Positions 24,412 to 35,495 of a stretch of 64,000 bases of DNA are shown piece after piece. Positions within the stretch are counted from its first letter, which is position 1, and every line of letters begins with the position of its first letter. The stretch is from Sclerurus mexicanus (taxonomy: Eukaryota; Chordata; Aves; Passeriformes; Furnariidae): assembly GCA_013396755.1 (NCBI GenBank), contig VWZF01005688.1:310001-374000 (forward strand), read 5' to 3'. The position numbers and the translations under genes are program-made. The notes beneath the pieces were generated by a model, which was not told where the DNA came from, ran no database searches, and saw nothing but the letters and a program-made list of their open reading frames with translations.

Positions 24412-26836
24412 GTGTTTTTCTTCATCTAATACTGTGAGTTTTGAGGCCAGCTGATTCTATGTCTGAAAACTTATACAGACAAGCAAGTCAGAGAATGTGT
24501 CAGTTTTCTCCTGGACTCCTCCGTATCACTACCCGCAGAGCCAAATGAAACAGAAATCTTGGGCAGACTTGTTTTTATTTCCCACCTATGTCAAGATAGA
24601 GCTCCTCCTTCCTGCTGAAAGGGTTTTTTTTTTCCCGTGATATTCCTCTCACTTTTCTTATGTGAAGTTGCAAAGTCACTGCACATAGTTTTCAAATAAG
24701 TTTGTTTAACTTTACATCCTCTCTTCTTCTCCAGTAATGTGCTCTTTGATATCACAGTAAAACATTATCTGGCTAAGGCTTTGACTCATGGGAGATGGAC
24801 TCTCAGAAGCCTTTGACTCTTTCACATTTGGAGCCACTGCATGTGCAAATGTGCTGGGAATTAATGTATTCTATTTCTGGAGTCCCAGCTGGTTTCTTAA
24901 AGACTTACCAAGTACTGCTACAGTTAAAACACCTTCAGGCTTGCAAATGAAGAGAGGTTACATATCCAGTTGAAGAGCAGGCTGATGGCAGATAGGAGAT
25001 ACCCATCTGTGGAGAGTCTTTGAAACTCTATCAGTTTCATACTGAGAAGTATGAAGATTCAGGGTTACCCTGTGGACTGGAAGGTAGGGTCTGTGCACTG
25101 GAAGGTGCTTTATATCTTACCATTCTGTTTAACAGGTTCCCAACTTCTGCTTTACCTGATTAAAAATCCAATTGAATGGAAACTATTAAAATACATTTTA
25201 CTACTAATTAAAAGGTAAGCACTACATCACTTAAAAAAATAAATCTGGAGCATTTGAGAAAAACCAAGGAAAGCTTTGGAAATTACTCTGCTCATCTTTA
25301 TTGGATATACAAAGACCGTTATCCTAGGATGATGTAAATTGATAGAGCCTCGCTAAGTGTAGTTATACCCCTCTTGCACTAGCTATAAATTTGGTTTGGA
25401 GTTATCTTTCATACAGTTTAGATATTCTACTCCCACTCCTAACACTCAGCTTCAACAATCCCACTATCTGTCTCTAACTGGCAGAGGTCAAAAATCAGCC
25501 CACTGGAAAAAATCTGCCTTCTTGAGGATGACTCTAGGCAAGGCTACCACAGGAAATACTGAATGTCTGTCCCTGAGGTAAAGGACAGAGCCAGATTTTT
25601 GGTTGTTCCTTCCATAGGAGAGGTGGGACAAGACTCCCCTGCTGCTGTTTCCCTCCCAGAGGAAAGATATGGAGAGGAAAGTTTCTACCTCTGTGAGGAA
25701 CAGTGTCGCCCAGCTTCCCCATGCTGGACAATTGAGCAGTGTGAGCAAAAAGTAGCTGTCCACTTTTCAAGGCAGTTCAGTCATTGGAGGCATCTGTTTT
25801 TCCCTGCCTACTTCTTGAAACAGGACAGCTGTCACATATAGTGCTAATGAACAGAGATCAGTTTTCAGAAGGCACATAATATATAATATTTATCTGCTTC
25901 CTCCTCAGTTACTTGGTTGTAGCACTTGATATCTAAAGAGTAAATCACAGTTGGTCAGAATATCTAGAATATTAATGTATTTGAGAAAGAAAAATATTTT
26001 CCAATTCTGTCTATGTGAAAGAGCAACTTCTGTTTTACTAGTTTGAAAATTCAGGGACATACTATGAGTTTTTCCCCTGGTTTTGAGCATTCAGGTTACT
26101 GACAGTTATGATTCTATCCCCCCAGATGAACTTAAAGGTTGTCTGTCTTCCTTTCTTTTATTTATAAAACCTGAACATCTGTATCAGTTCATCTCTACTC
26201 AGGAAAACACTTAGGTACCTGCTAGGAATTGCTTTCCAGAACAGCAGCACTGTCATCTACAGAAAAAATAAATTAATAATGCAAAAGTTTTGAAAACACC
26301 TTTATGAAATAGTACAGAACAGACACAACTTGGGAAGTTATGTTTATTTGTTTGTTTCAAGTTAGAATCTTAAATTCAGAGAGTTCAACCCCCCCAAAGT
26401 GATTAGTATTCTTAATTTAATCTTTTTGCGATATCTAATGACAGAGAGTGCTCTGATAGTTAGGGTATCCTTGGGAAACGTACCTTTTTTGACTACCAGT
26501 ACTATTTTGATTGTTTTGTAACCACCTGATAGTTTATTGCAAGCAGGAGAAAATTATGCTAGTGATTCCTTCATATTTAAAAGTAAAGTGACTGCATTTT
26601 TTTTTTTCCTTTCTAAAGGTGTTAAAGGTACAAAAGTAATTGTACTTTGTTATATAGTTTCTCCTGTTTGGTCCTAATTCTGATTGTATTTCATTAATTC
26701 ACATACATCAGACATACATTGTGGATGTATAACGCACTTCACATCTTTGTAAACTAAGACCTACACAACATATCAAAATGTTTTCAAGTTGGAAACAGTT
26801 TTATTATTGATAAAAGGCAAAATTTTTAAAAAGATA

Positions 26837-26866
26837 TTAATTCTGAAACACTTAATTCTGAAACAC
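26837..26866. repeat. 15-bp perfect tandem duplication
   Basis: TTAATTCTGAAACAC occurs twice in a row (26837-26851 and 26852-26866) with no mismatch, a recent replication-slippage type event. Confidence 0.9.
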
Positions 26867-29576
26867 GTGCTTGCTCTTACAGATATATTAGTGCCAACTG
26901 ATTCTTATATATTATGGCTCATAATTAAGGCTGCCAAAGATGATAGTATAAGTTAAGGTACGTTAATTATTAATGGCATTTGTTCTTTAGAGAACTAATT
27001 TTTTCCCCTATACATATTGAGATAGGTTTTACCTGTAAGTCAAGTCCATGTTCCCCCAGTACTTTTTGTGTATATTGGACTTGCTTCAGAAAATCTGCAG
27101 CAATTTAAGCAACTCCACAGAAATCATTTTGCAGTGTTTAATTCTGAATTTGTTTGCATGTGTATGATGTGCCAGGACCATAAACATTTACAACAGTGGT
27201 GAGATTGGGCCGATGTGAATTTTAAACCCAAGTGTTCTCTCAATGTATTAATCCAGATATTTTAGCATATGAAAACTGCTTGGAAGTGCCAGCTCTACCA
27301 GTGTTGAAATGCAGGTAGTTGGTAAATACTGGGTATTTCTGAGTGGCCAGTTTTCAATCCATTGCTCACAATGTGCATTACTTAGGTATGCAAACAGTTG
27401 TCTTGATTAGGTGAAACATTTGCTTTTAGCTCTCTGAGTAAAGGGGTGTGTACAGTTGTGTATCAGGAGAGGAAGAATACGTGGTTTCTGAATCCATCTG
27501 TTATATAACATTTAGGGAGGTTATGAAGAAGCTTGTATGAGACTTATTGTTCTTCATATTCAGCAAATTCATTTCACAACATTATCTTTTGGAAAAGTTG
27601 CGTGCCCAGTGTAGCCTTATTCAAGTGGCATAGATTAGATAGATGCCTAAGCACCAAAAAGACAGCAAAATTGTTTAGTACCAGGTTATTTAGTACCTCC
27701 TGTGAGTTATAACTGGAATAAATCGGTTCACAGAGCTTCAAACTGCTGTGGGTGGGAGAAGACCATGTCAGACTTCCATTCCATCCCTTCAGACCACGAA
27801 ATATGTTGAAGCTGAACCACCCAGGTATTTCAGACCATACTTCCTCATCCATCAGCTGAAAAATAGGAAAGGACTAGATACCTCACTTTTGACAGTGTAG
27901 GAATCCCTGGACGATTTGTGACCTTAGAGCAAAATGTGATATTTATCTGTCAAGATTCTGCTCTTCAGGTGATAGTGTGAAATTCACACCAGTGGAATTA
28001 GCCAGCTAAGCATGCACATCACTGCACCCCATGCAGAATCTCAGGCCCTGCTGGAAAAGTTGTGAAGTTTGGAGGCCAGTACCTGTGGTGAAAACTCTCA
28101 ACTGGTGAGGCCAAAAGCAAGGAGGATAGTGAGCTTGAAGATGTTAGCATGACTACCGTGATAGGTTTGAATAGATACCCTCAGCGGGCAGGGGAGAGTA
28201 GATTTGACAGCCAGCTGGAGAGTGATCAGTATCATCTTTGAGACAAATGTACAGGGATGGAAGATGTGCTGATGATTCTGCCTGTTTTTGGGATGTGGTG
28301 ATGCGTTTTTCCATACTAGTCTGAGTGAAATAGGCAGAATCTAGGTGTGAAGCACTGGATTATTATATTAATTATTGGCTACGACCAAACTGAGTGTGTG
28401 TGGGGAAGGGGCAGGTTGAATTTCATGAAGATGAGGTGATCCTTGCCTCAATCTAGTCCCTTGATTCCTCCTGGGGCAGCCCTGGAGTAGCTGTCAGTCA
28501 CTGGCACATGGAAACACTGCCTCACGTCACACCTCCTGGAGCCCCTTCTCTTTTGCACTCTTTCTTAAGGTATTAAAAAAACTGAAAGCCCTTTTAAAAA
28601 ATTTGGTGAGTGAATTTTTGGAGCCTTGTATATTTTTAAAGTAAAACCCCTTCAATAAGCTCATAGCTTAGAGTCTGGGGTCTTACACTAGAGAGTGGAG
28701 GATGTCCTCTTGTGAGCTAAAACAGGATTTAAAACGTGTACTAGTGTTGCAGCTTTCACAGAAATGCAGGAAGATAATTCTTACTTTTGTCTTCTGTAAG
28801 GTGTATGAAAGGACAGACATCCCCTTCACTAGAGTGCCCCCAGTGCCTTCCTATGCCTGGAGGTTAGAGAGACTTTTGTTGCACTTGGCTTCCACAGAGA
28901 GAAAGAAATGGACTTGAGGTCTTCTCTAATGAAGGGCTTCTGATTACTTACTATCAGACCAGTAGCAGGTACAAAGCTCGTGAATACAAATTTAGCACAG
29001 ATATTCCAATGATGAGATGGAGCCCCCTCTAAGAGGATGTGTTTGGAGACTCTTAGCAGGGCACAGGAGTTAGTCAAGGAGTGCAGTTCACGATGCACTG
29101 CTGAAGGTGGCACACTAAAGGGCCTGTCCTCTACAGTGTGTTGTAATGTCTTGAGCCTGGGTGCAAAGGCAGCTCACAGAGTGGATATTGCTGATGCAGA
29201 GCACTTGTCTTAATAAATTTAAGCTTGAATTTAGCCATGTCAAAGGCAATATAGACATTACCACCAAAGCTGATTAGAAAACTTCCACTCACCATGCAGG
29301 CCACCCTTTGAGTTTGATTGCAATGGTGTGATTTTTTCCTAATACAAAAACCCTATTTCTTCTTACCCATTTATATGTCAAACTTATTTTCACATAATTT
29401 TTGCAGGTGAAAGTTTCTATGCATGGATTTTATATGGAATGAGCACAACGACTCCAAGAGATTGCATATTTTATAATAATCACTTCAGTGTGGATATAAA
29501 GCCTCCTGGCAGTATGTGGTGTATGAAAATGCCTTCAGGACATAACAGACTTATGGTACTACAACCATAACTCACT

Positions 29577-29640
29577 TCTTTTTTTCTTTTCTTTTTTTTT
29601 TCCTAATTCTAAGGAGCTCCTTTTTTTTTTTTTCCTTTTA
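29577..29640. repeat. T-rich low-complexity tract
   Basis: Two pyrimidine blocks, one of T with occasional C at 29577-29602 and one with a 13-base T run near 29621-29633, separated by a short mixed segment. It could be a reversed old poly(A) tail, but nothing recognisable lies on the minus strand beside it. Confidence 0.7.
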
Positions 29641-31743
29641 TTTTAAAGAGAATTAAATTTGTAACCCCTTTTCTCTGTTTCAGTTTGGCAACTCTTATTA
29701 CTTTTGCTCTTTTTAATGTGAAAATGAAGAACAGAATTTACACAGCTGAAGAGTGCAGAGCATTTATTTATTGTAAGCACACCATAGATAGCAGGACTAC
29801 TGAGCTGATAGGTAAGGATTAATATTACCACACTGAGCATTGTATACTCACCAATCTGATGAGATATCTGACAAGCACTTGCTGCTCAGGTGAGGAGAGG
29901 TCGACAATCTTTGCTCCTTAGATTGAGCTGATCCTTGATCTTGCTGAGTTGCCATTTTCTGCTTCTCCTTTTTTTTTAGATTTTTAAACCCTTTAATGTC
30001 AGTATTTTTCCCTTAGTCCTCACGCTGCTAACTATCCTCATATCCACATTTACATTATTTTTTTTCTGTATTTTTAGATTTCTTAACTCACGTGGCTTTT
30101 GTTTCACTTCCTTTCAGTCATCTCAGCAGTTTTCTCAGCAGACTGCCCAAAGGTCTCACAGCTTTACTGCCCCAAACTCCTCTTCAGTTCATAGACTTTG
30201 TCTGAGGGCTGCATGTGAATGGTGTCCCCATATACTTTCCTTTTCTGACTTGTTTTTATCTGAGTGTTTTTGAGAAATTATTAATATTTGCATTTAGGTA
30301 CATCCCACTAAGCACAGGTAGTATATTGAAACAGCCAAGAATAAATCTAATGTCTTTACAGAGTGTAGAATGATAAAATGTGATTTTTTATGTTAAAAAA
30401 ACCTCTGTGATGCAGTATAGTTCCTGCAATGATAATTGCACAATAAATCCTAAAAGGAATTTCAAACAGAATAGAAAACTTTGAGAATATAACAGGCATG
30501 TAAGATAAGCACAGCCAAACCAGTAAACCACAACATGAATTTTTATTATCAATTCTGCTATCTAGATAGTAAAAATGTCATATTTTGTCCAAAAAAGACA
30601 ACATACCTCTCAATAGTATTGCAGTGTGTCTAGGATTTTGAAGAAAATGGGTTTTTTAGTCTGTCTGGTGATCTAGGTTCTGTGTGGAAAAGCCTTAGGA
30701 TTTTAGTACTGGTTTAGTTAAGTTAGTTGCTCATGGGCATAACATAGTAGATGAGATATTTGACATTACATCACATATAGTTTGATATCAAATGTTCTGT
30801 TGTAGTTTGGGTGGTTTTTAATTTTGCCTCCTGTCACTATTAGTGCTTTGGGACATGGTGAGAGATTTATAGGTGTTTGAGTTTCACGTGGGTTAAGGTG
30901 ATAAATTACCTTTAGTGCTGTCTGAAAGGCTAAATACTTTAATCCCTTCCTAAAATCCCTTTTATACCTTTTGTTTTCAGAGGTGAAGTGAAAGGTACAC
31001 ACTAAAAAACTCAGTCAAATCATGCAGTTGAATAAAAAAGTAAAATACTGATGACAACGCCCATCTCTACAGCTGAAAATAAGAGATTGGGAACATGATA
31101 TAATGCACAACCTATTATAGCAGCTGTTAAAAATTAAAAAGGTGAATTGGAATAGGTTGTAAATAGACATGAACTGGATGTGGTTTTAATCTGGTACTCG
31201 AAAGTGTGTTGCAAGTTAAGAGAAATATTTATTTTTAATATGCACAATTAGGAAGGCCCTGGGTAAAATTATAAATACTGTAGAAAGTCTTGCAATTGTA
31301 ATGGGCTCAGTGTGTGAATGCACTCGGGTTGAAGTCTCTAAATAGCAGAATAATTTGAAGTGAATGTTGCTGCCTGCATTCAGTATCATTGAAACTCATA
31401 CAAAGAAGACCTCCCCCTTTTATTTATTAAAATAAATCACAATCCCAGGGTATACATTTACTCATAAGCCTTATTGCCTTCAAAAGATTTTTCAACAAAT
31501 GATTAAGAGCTTGGAAATACACTTTTCTGCAAGAAAAACAATAAATTTGCTATTTTTATCCTGTTAGAAATGAAAGTAATAAGATTTTGTGTGAAACCAG
31601 GTAAAAAAAATAATAGCTCTATGACTAAGAAATTGGAAATTTTTTGTCATTCTGAGATTAGCTTGTGCTAAAAGAGCTCCCATGATACTTCATGGTACCA
31701 CAGAGAATGCCCCATTGTTTCCTAATGGTAATATTTCTTGCAG

Positions 31744-31971
31744 AATTGCGTCCACATTTCACTATGGTCTGTCCTTTGGTGCCTGTGGGATACATCAGAA
31801 GAAGCAGCACGTTGCAGGTTTGTCCTGTAGAAGAGACTCCTGTGATCCAAGAGCATTATACAGATACTATACAATTTTGTGGAATGTAGGAACGTGTCAC
31901 ATAAATGTTGAAGTGAAAGTGAAATCTTTCTATTACTCTGATTCAGTACCTCCCCTGACTTTCAGAAGAAG
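31744..31971 (+). other. Candidate exon (unrecognised), open throughout
   Basis: A pyrimidine-rich run ending TTTCTTGCAG (AG at 31742-31743) precedes a 228-base segment that ends at a donor-like AAG/GTAAAA (GT at 31972-31973). One frame is open across the whole segment, and 228 is divisible by three, so inclusion or skipping would keep frame. The peptide is of mixed, protein-like composition with five cysteines and no hydrophobic run. I do not recognise it. Chance flanking by splice-like motifs is possible in a window this size. Confidence 0.2.
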
Positions 31972-33294
31972 GTAAAAATTTAGTAATATGTTACCCCAAA
32001 ACAGTTAGTCCGAGTCTGACCAGTTCTAGTGCTTATGTAAGGTATTTCTCCATGGTTGCAGAGTGGCTAACAGTAAGAACCTTGTTGGTGATTGCAGCCT
32101 CTGTATCTCACCAAAACAAAGATGATGATGGTGATAAGCTATAGTCGTATGGCATGTAACTGGGAGGGAGAGAAAAAAGAGAGAGGGTGCTTGATCTGCA
32201 TATAACAAGGTAAATGTGGAAGTGTGCAGACTACCAAAACAGAGTTAATGGCTCAGAATAAAAATTTCCAATATCATGGAAATTGGATTTCTATATTAAT
32301 GAAATGAAAAAATTCAGCATACTGCAAGTTTAAGAAGATTGAAATGTACTGTCTCTATTTCATAATTTTTAAAATTATCAGAAACATTTAAAATTGAAAA
32401 GGAGTTTCTTACCATTCTCAGCTCCTTGGAGTATTTTGAATCATTCAGAGCAGCACAGAAGTGCTGAAATAGGAAGCAGATATCCAAAGGCACTCTGGAG
32501 TTTCACTCACTTTTGTTCTTAATATTCTTTGATCACTTTAAAGTCAGCAAAGATTTTTGAAATTTCTGGAGAAATATTTTTTTTTATTTTCACTAATATT
32601 CCATAAAAGGGAGCATAGATATTTTTCTTTGTTGTTATTTTGACACTTTTTTGAGATCAGCTTACTGATACATCACAGAACTGCTCTGTTGTGATGTCCA
32701 AAGATCCTAATGATCCCATTCATATTTATTACAGGAGTTTGTAGACTGCAAAACAAATCATAAAGCATTTCAGTGTAAGTGGATCAACAATTGATGCAAA
32801 ATTTTGTATAAAGTGCTTTGAGAATCAGAGTAATTTGCCAGTAGAAATGACCTCTTGGTAGCTTTAAAGAGGATTTTAGTGTTAATAGTAGTTACAAATA
32901 GTGAAACTTTTAGTTATTAATAAGACAGAAATCATTAAAAAGTCAGTATTAGCATAACCAGCACATTCAATAGAAAAAGTTTTCCTAGAAGGATTATGAG
33001 AATGAACTTATAGTTGGCAAAAATTTCTGTGTGTCCTGCATAAAAGAGTGACTTCTCCATGTAGACAATATTGTTATGCTGTCTGTTTCCAACATATAAA
33101 TCATGCCTGGGCAACATAAGACTTCTTAAAATCAAAGTTCTTCCTACTTGTCTTTTGGGTTTTGAAGTTCTTGCCTAAGTTTGGTTGATTTTATTTTATT
33201 TTTTGTGGAAAAGTTGTATGTATTTTTATTTCAAGGATTTTAGTAGGCCATGCCAAGTCTAGTGCTGCAAAAACCAGAATGCTTCTTGCAAATC

Positions 33295-33742
33295 ACAAAA
33301 CATAAAGCAAAAAAAAGACATGCAAGCAAAGCCAAAGGAATTCATTCACCGCTTCTCATGATCAGGCAGGTTTCCCAGGAAAGCCAGGCTCCATCATATG
33401 TAATGGTGACTTGTGAGGACAAATACCATCCCTGTGAACATTCCCTCCGTCTCTTCCCCCAGTTTTGGGGCTGAGCCTGCTGCCGTATAGTATGGAATAT
33501 CTCTTTGGTCAGTGGCGATCAGCTGTCCTGGCTGTGTCCCCTCCCAGATTCTTGTATATATCCAACTTCCCCACTGGAAGGGCTGTAGAAGCAGAAGAAG
33601 CCTTGCCTCTGTGTAAGCACTGCTCGGCATTAACAAAAAGATCATGGTGTTATCAACACTGTTTTCCAGCACAGATCCAAAACACAGCCCCAAAGCAACT
33701 ACTATTAAAAAAATTAACTCTGCTGCAGCCAAAACCAGCACA
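33295..33742 (-). mobile_element. ERV LTR fragment (U3 and R, lacking U5), minus strand
   Basis: The plus strand matches the later part of a common avian ERV LTR as I know it: GGAATTCATTCACCGCTTC, the GGCTCCATCA block, GGCTGAGCCTG, the TATGGAATATC block, AGCTGTCCTGGCTGTGTCC, GTGTAAGCACTGCTCGGC, GTTATCAACACTGTTTTCCA and AACTCTGCTGCAGCCAAAAC. It ends at the CCAGCACA terminus (33742). Read in the element's own sense, this is the start of U3 through R on the minus strand; U5 is missing. A 115-codon minus frame (33741-33394) and a 97-codon plus frame (33465-33758) fall almost wholly inside and are not genes. Confidence 0.87.
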
Positions 33743-35251
33743 AAGTCATTGTCATTGAATTTATTCTTTTTTTCCTGATCTTCTGTATGGATAACTCTTT
33801 ATGTAGGCAAATGGTTGGTTGATGATGACTTGATTTCAGAAAGATGGGAGTGGGGTGGAGGCCAAAAGAAGACTATCATTAACAAGTAATTAATGTGATA
33901 GGACTGGAGTCATTTAACAAACATAATCTCGAAATAACCAGCTGTACAGAAAGGTTCTGCTTTTGTCAATAGGATCCCCAGTACTTATGCCTGCCCTCAG
34001 GGCATTTTGAAATGAAATTGAATATGTTCTCCTCAGAGATGCCTCAGAAGGAGAAAAATTGTAGCTGGAAGAAAATAACTGGAGATTAATATGTTAATAA
34101 ATTTCACATTTGGCATTATTAATGCATTTATTGAAAGATAGTTATTGTTTTAATTATAATAAGAAAACAAATTATGTTAAAATGCCGTCTAACTCAGTTT
34201 TGAACCTTGGAAATGAAAATAGGTTTTTCACCTTCAGAAAACAAGAAAATCCTATTTCAAAGACAGGAAATCGGTTGGATTGTGTCTAGAAATTTGTTAT
34301 GGATGCTTTCAAAATGCTTTTGGCATTGAAGTTGCTGTGTGTTATTATTCTTCAATGTAATTATAATTGGATTGATTGCATAATCTTAGTGAAAATGTTT
34401 GCAGAAGTAGATATGGTCTAACTGAAGTCCAGATAGACTTAAATTTTCTGATAACACTGTTAAAACCTAGAGTAAATTGTAAAGGAAGTACATTTGCAGT
34501 TCTGCTGCATAGTTATAATCACAATTGGATGTGTCCACAGAATGAGAAGATTCAAGTTGCATAACTTAAGGACTTATAAGACTGAATATTGTTGTTGTGT
34601 ATAGACAACAGGCATTGCAGTTATGAAGGGACTATTTTATTTAATTTTTCTTCCCAAAGTTTGTAACACAGCTTCCTAGTAATGATTTCTCTTTGTACAA
34701 AAGAGCTAACCTGCAACTTGCATATATTAAACTTGCATATATTTTGTGTAGTTGGGCTCATACTTGGCAGTTGAGGAAGCAAAATTTCACTCCTGAACTA
34801 AGGACTAGTCCAGGATAGTGTTCTCCAGGTATTCAGCTTCTGTTACTGGCAGGCAATAAATAAGTGGGTCTTCACTACTTTATGTCATGGTATGGAAAAT
34901 CGTAAATTTAAAGGAGAGATGCTAATGAATATAAAATAAATTTTTAGCAGTAACAGGGCAAACTTGCAGCATCCCTTGGTCATCGGCTGGTTAGAAAAAA
35001 AAACAACTTATTTCAGCAATAGTACAGAAGTGCAAAAGCAGGCTCTGACAGCAGATTGTTTTGAACTATATATTTCCACTGTCATTAGCTACTTTATTTT
35101 CACCGTATTCACCCAGGATAATCTTTGATAATATGTCTATATGTTCCAAATCAACCATATTTGCTTCCTCTTGGATTTCCCTTTACTAGCCAAGGATTTG
35201 CTTCACCAGTCCCATTGATGTGACTTCATGCTTTTTGCGAGTATATTGAGC
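33743..35251. other. Unique AT-rich sequence, no recognised gene
   Basis: No gene or repeat is recognised. Around 34081-34170 there is a dense group of TAAT/ATTA words, compatible with a homeodomain-bound element but equally with plain AT-rich DNA. A 14-bp near-tandem duplication (AACTTGCATATATT) lies at about 34715-34743. Confidence 0.5.
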
Positions 35252-35495
35252 AGAATCATAGTTTAGGTTGGAAGGAGCTTCTGGAGGTCATCTTGTCCAA
35301 CACGTCTCATCAGATTCCATAACCTCTCTGGAAAACGTACCGTGTTTCAACCAGCGACCATTTCCCTTTGTCCTGCCGCCATTCTTAACAAGTAGGATCT
35401 GTCCCCAACTCCTCTGTATCCTTGCAAGTGCTGAATAGAGGGGAAGAGCAACCTACCTTGACTAGCAGGCTGCACTTGCTAGGCAGAATACAAAT
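35252..35495 (-). mobile_element. CR1 LINE fragment, minus strand, internally deleted
   Basis: The plus strand opens with the reversed CR1 3' terminus (AGAATCATAGTTTAGGTTGG, GGTCATCTTGTCCAAC) and runs through the CATAACCTCTCTGGAAAAC block and the CCTTTGTCCTGC block. It then jumps near 35405-35440 to a more upstream part of ORF2 (GTGCTGAATAGAGGGGAAG, the complement of the conserved LYS/VIVPLYS region). The intervening portion, present in full CR1 copies, is missing. Homology fades around 35495. Confidence 0.85.

Larger units (their letters stand above)
24412..33294. other. Long stretch without recognised genes or repeats
   Basis: Nearly 9 kb lie between two LTR fragments. No known element is recognised. 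Short features only: a 15-bp tandem duplication at 26837-26866, a T-rich tract at 29577-29640 and a GAT-type microsatellite near 32118-32132. Less AT-rich patches lie at about 25400-25850 and 28000-28560, with short open frames but no recognisable domain. A splice-flanked open segment at 31744-31971 is the best coding candidate and is listed separately. Confidence 0.5.

Noticed and set aside
28560..28696. Possible LTR end (CAATAAGCTC, then TCTTACA)
   Set aside because: No matching TG start with a target duplication could be found upstream, and no family is recognised.
33394..33741. 115-codon minus-strand frame with hydrophobic start
   Set aside because: It lies inside a recognised ERV LTR fragment, which is non-coding in such elements.
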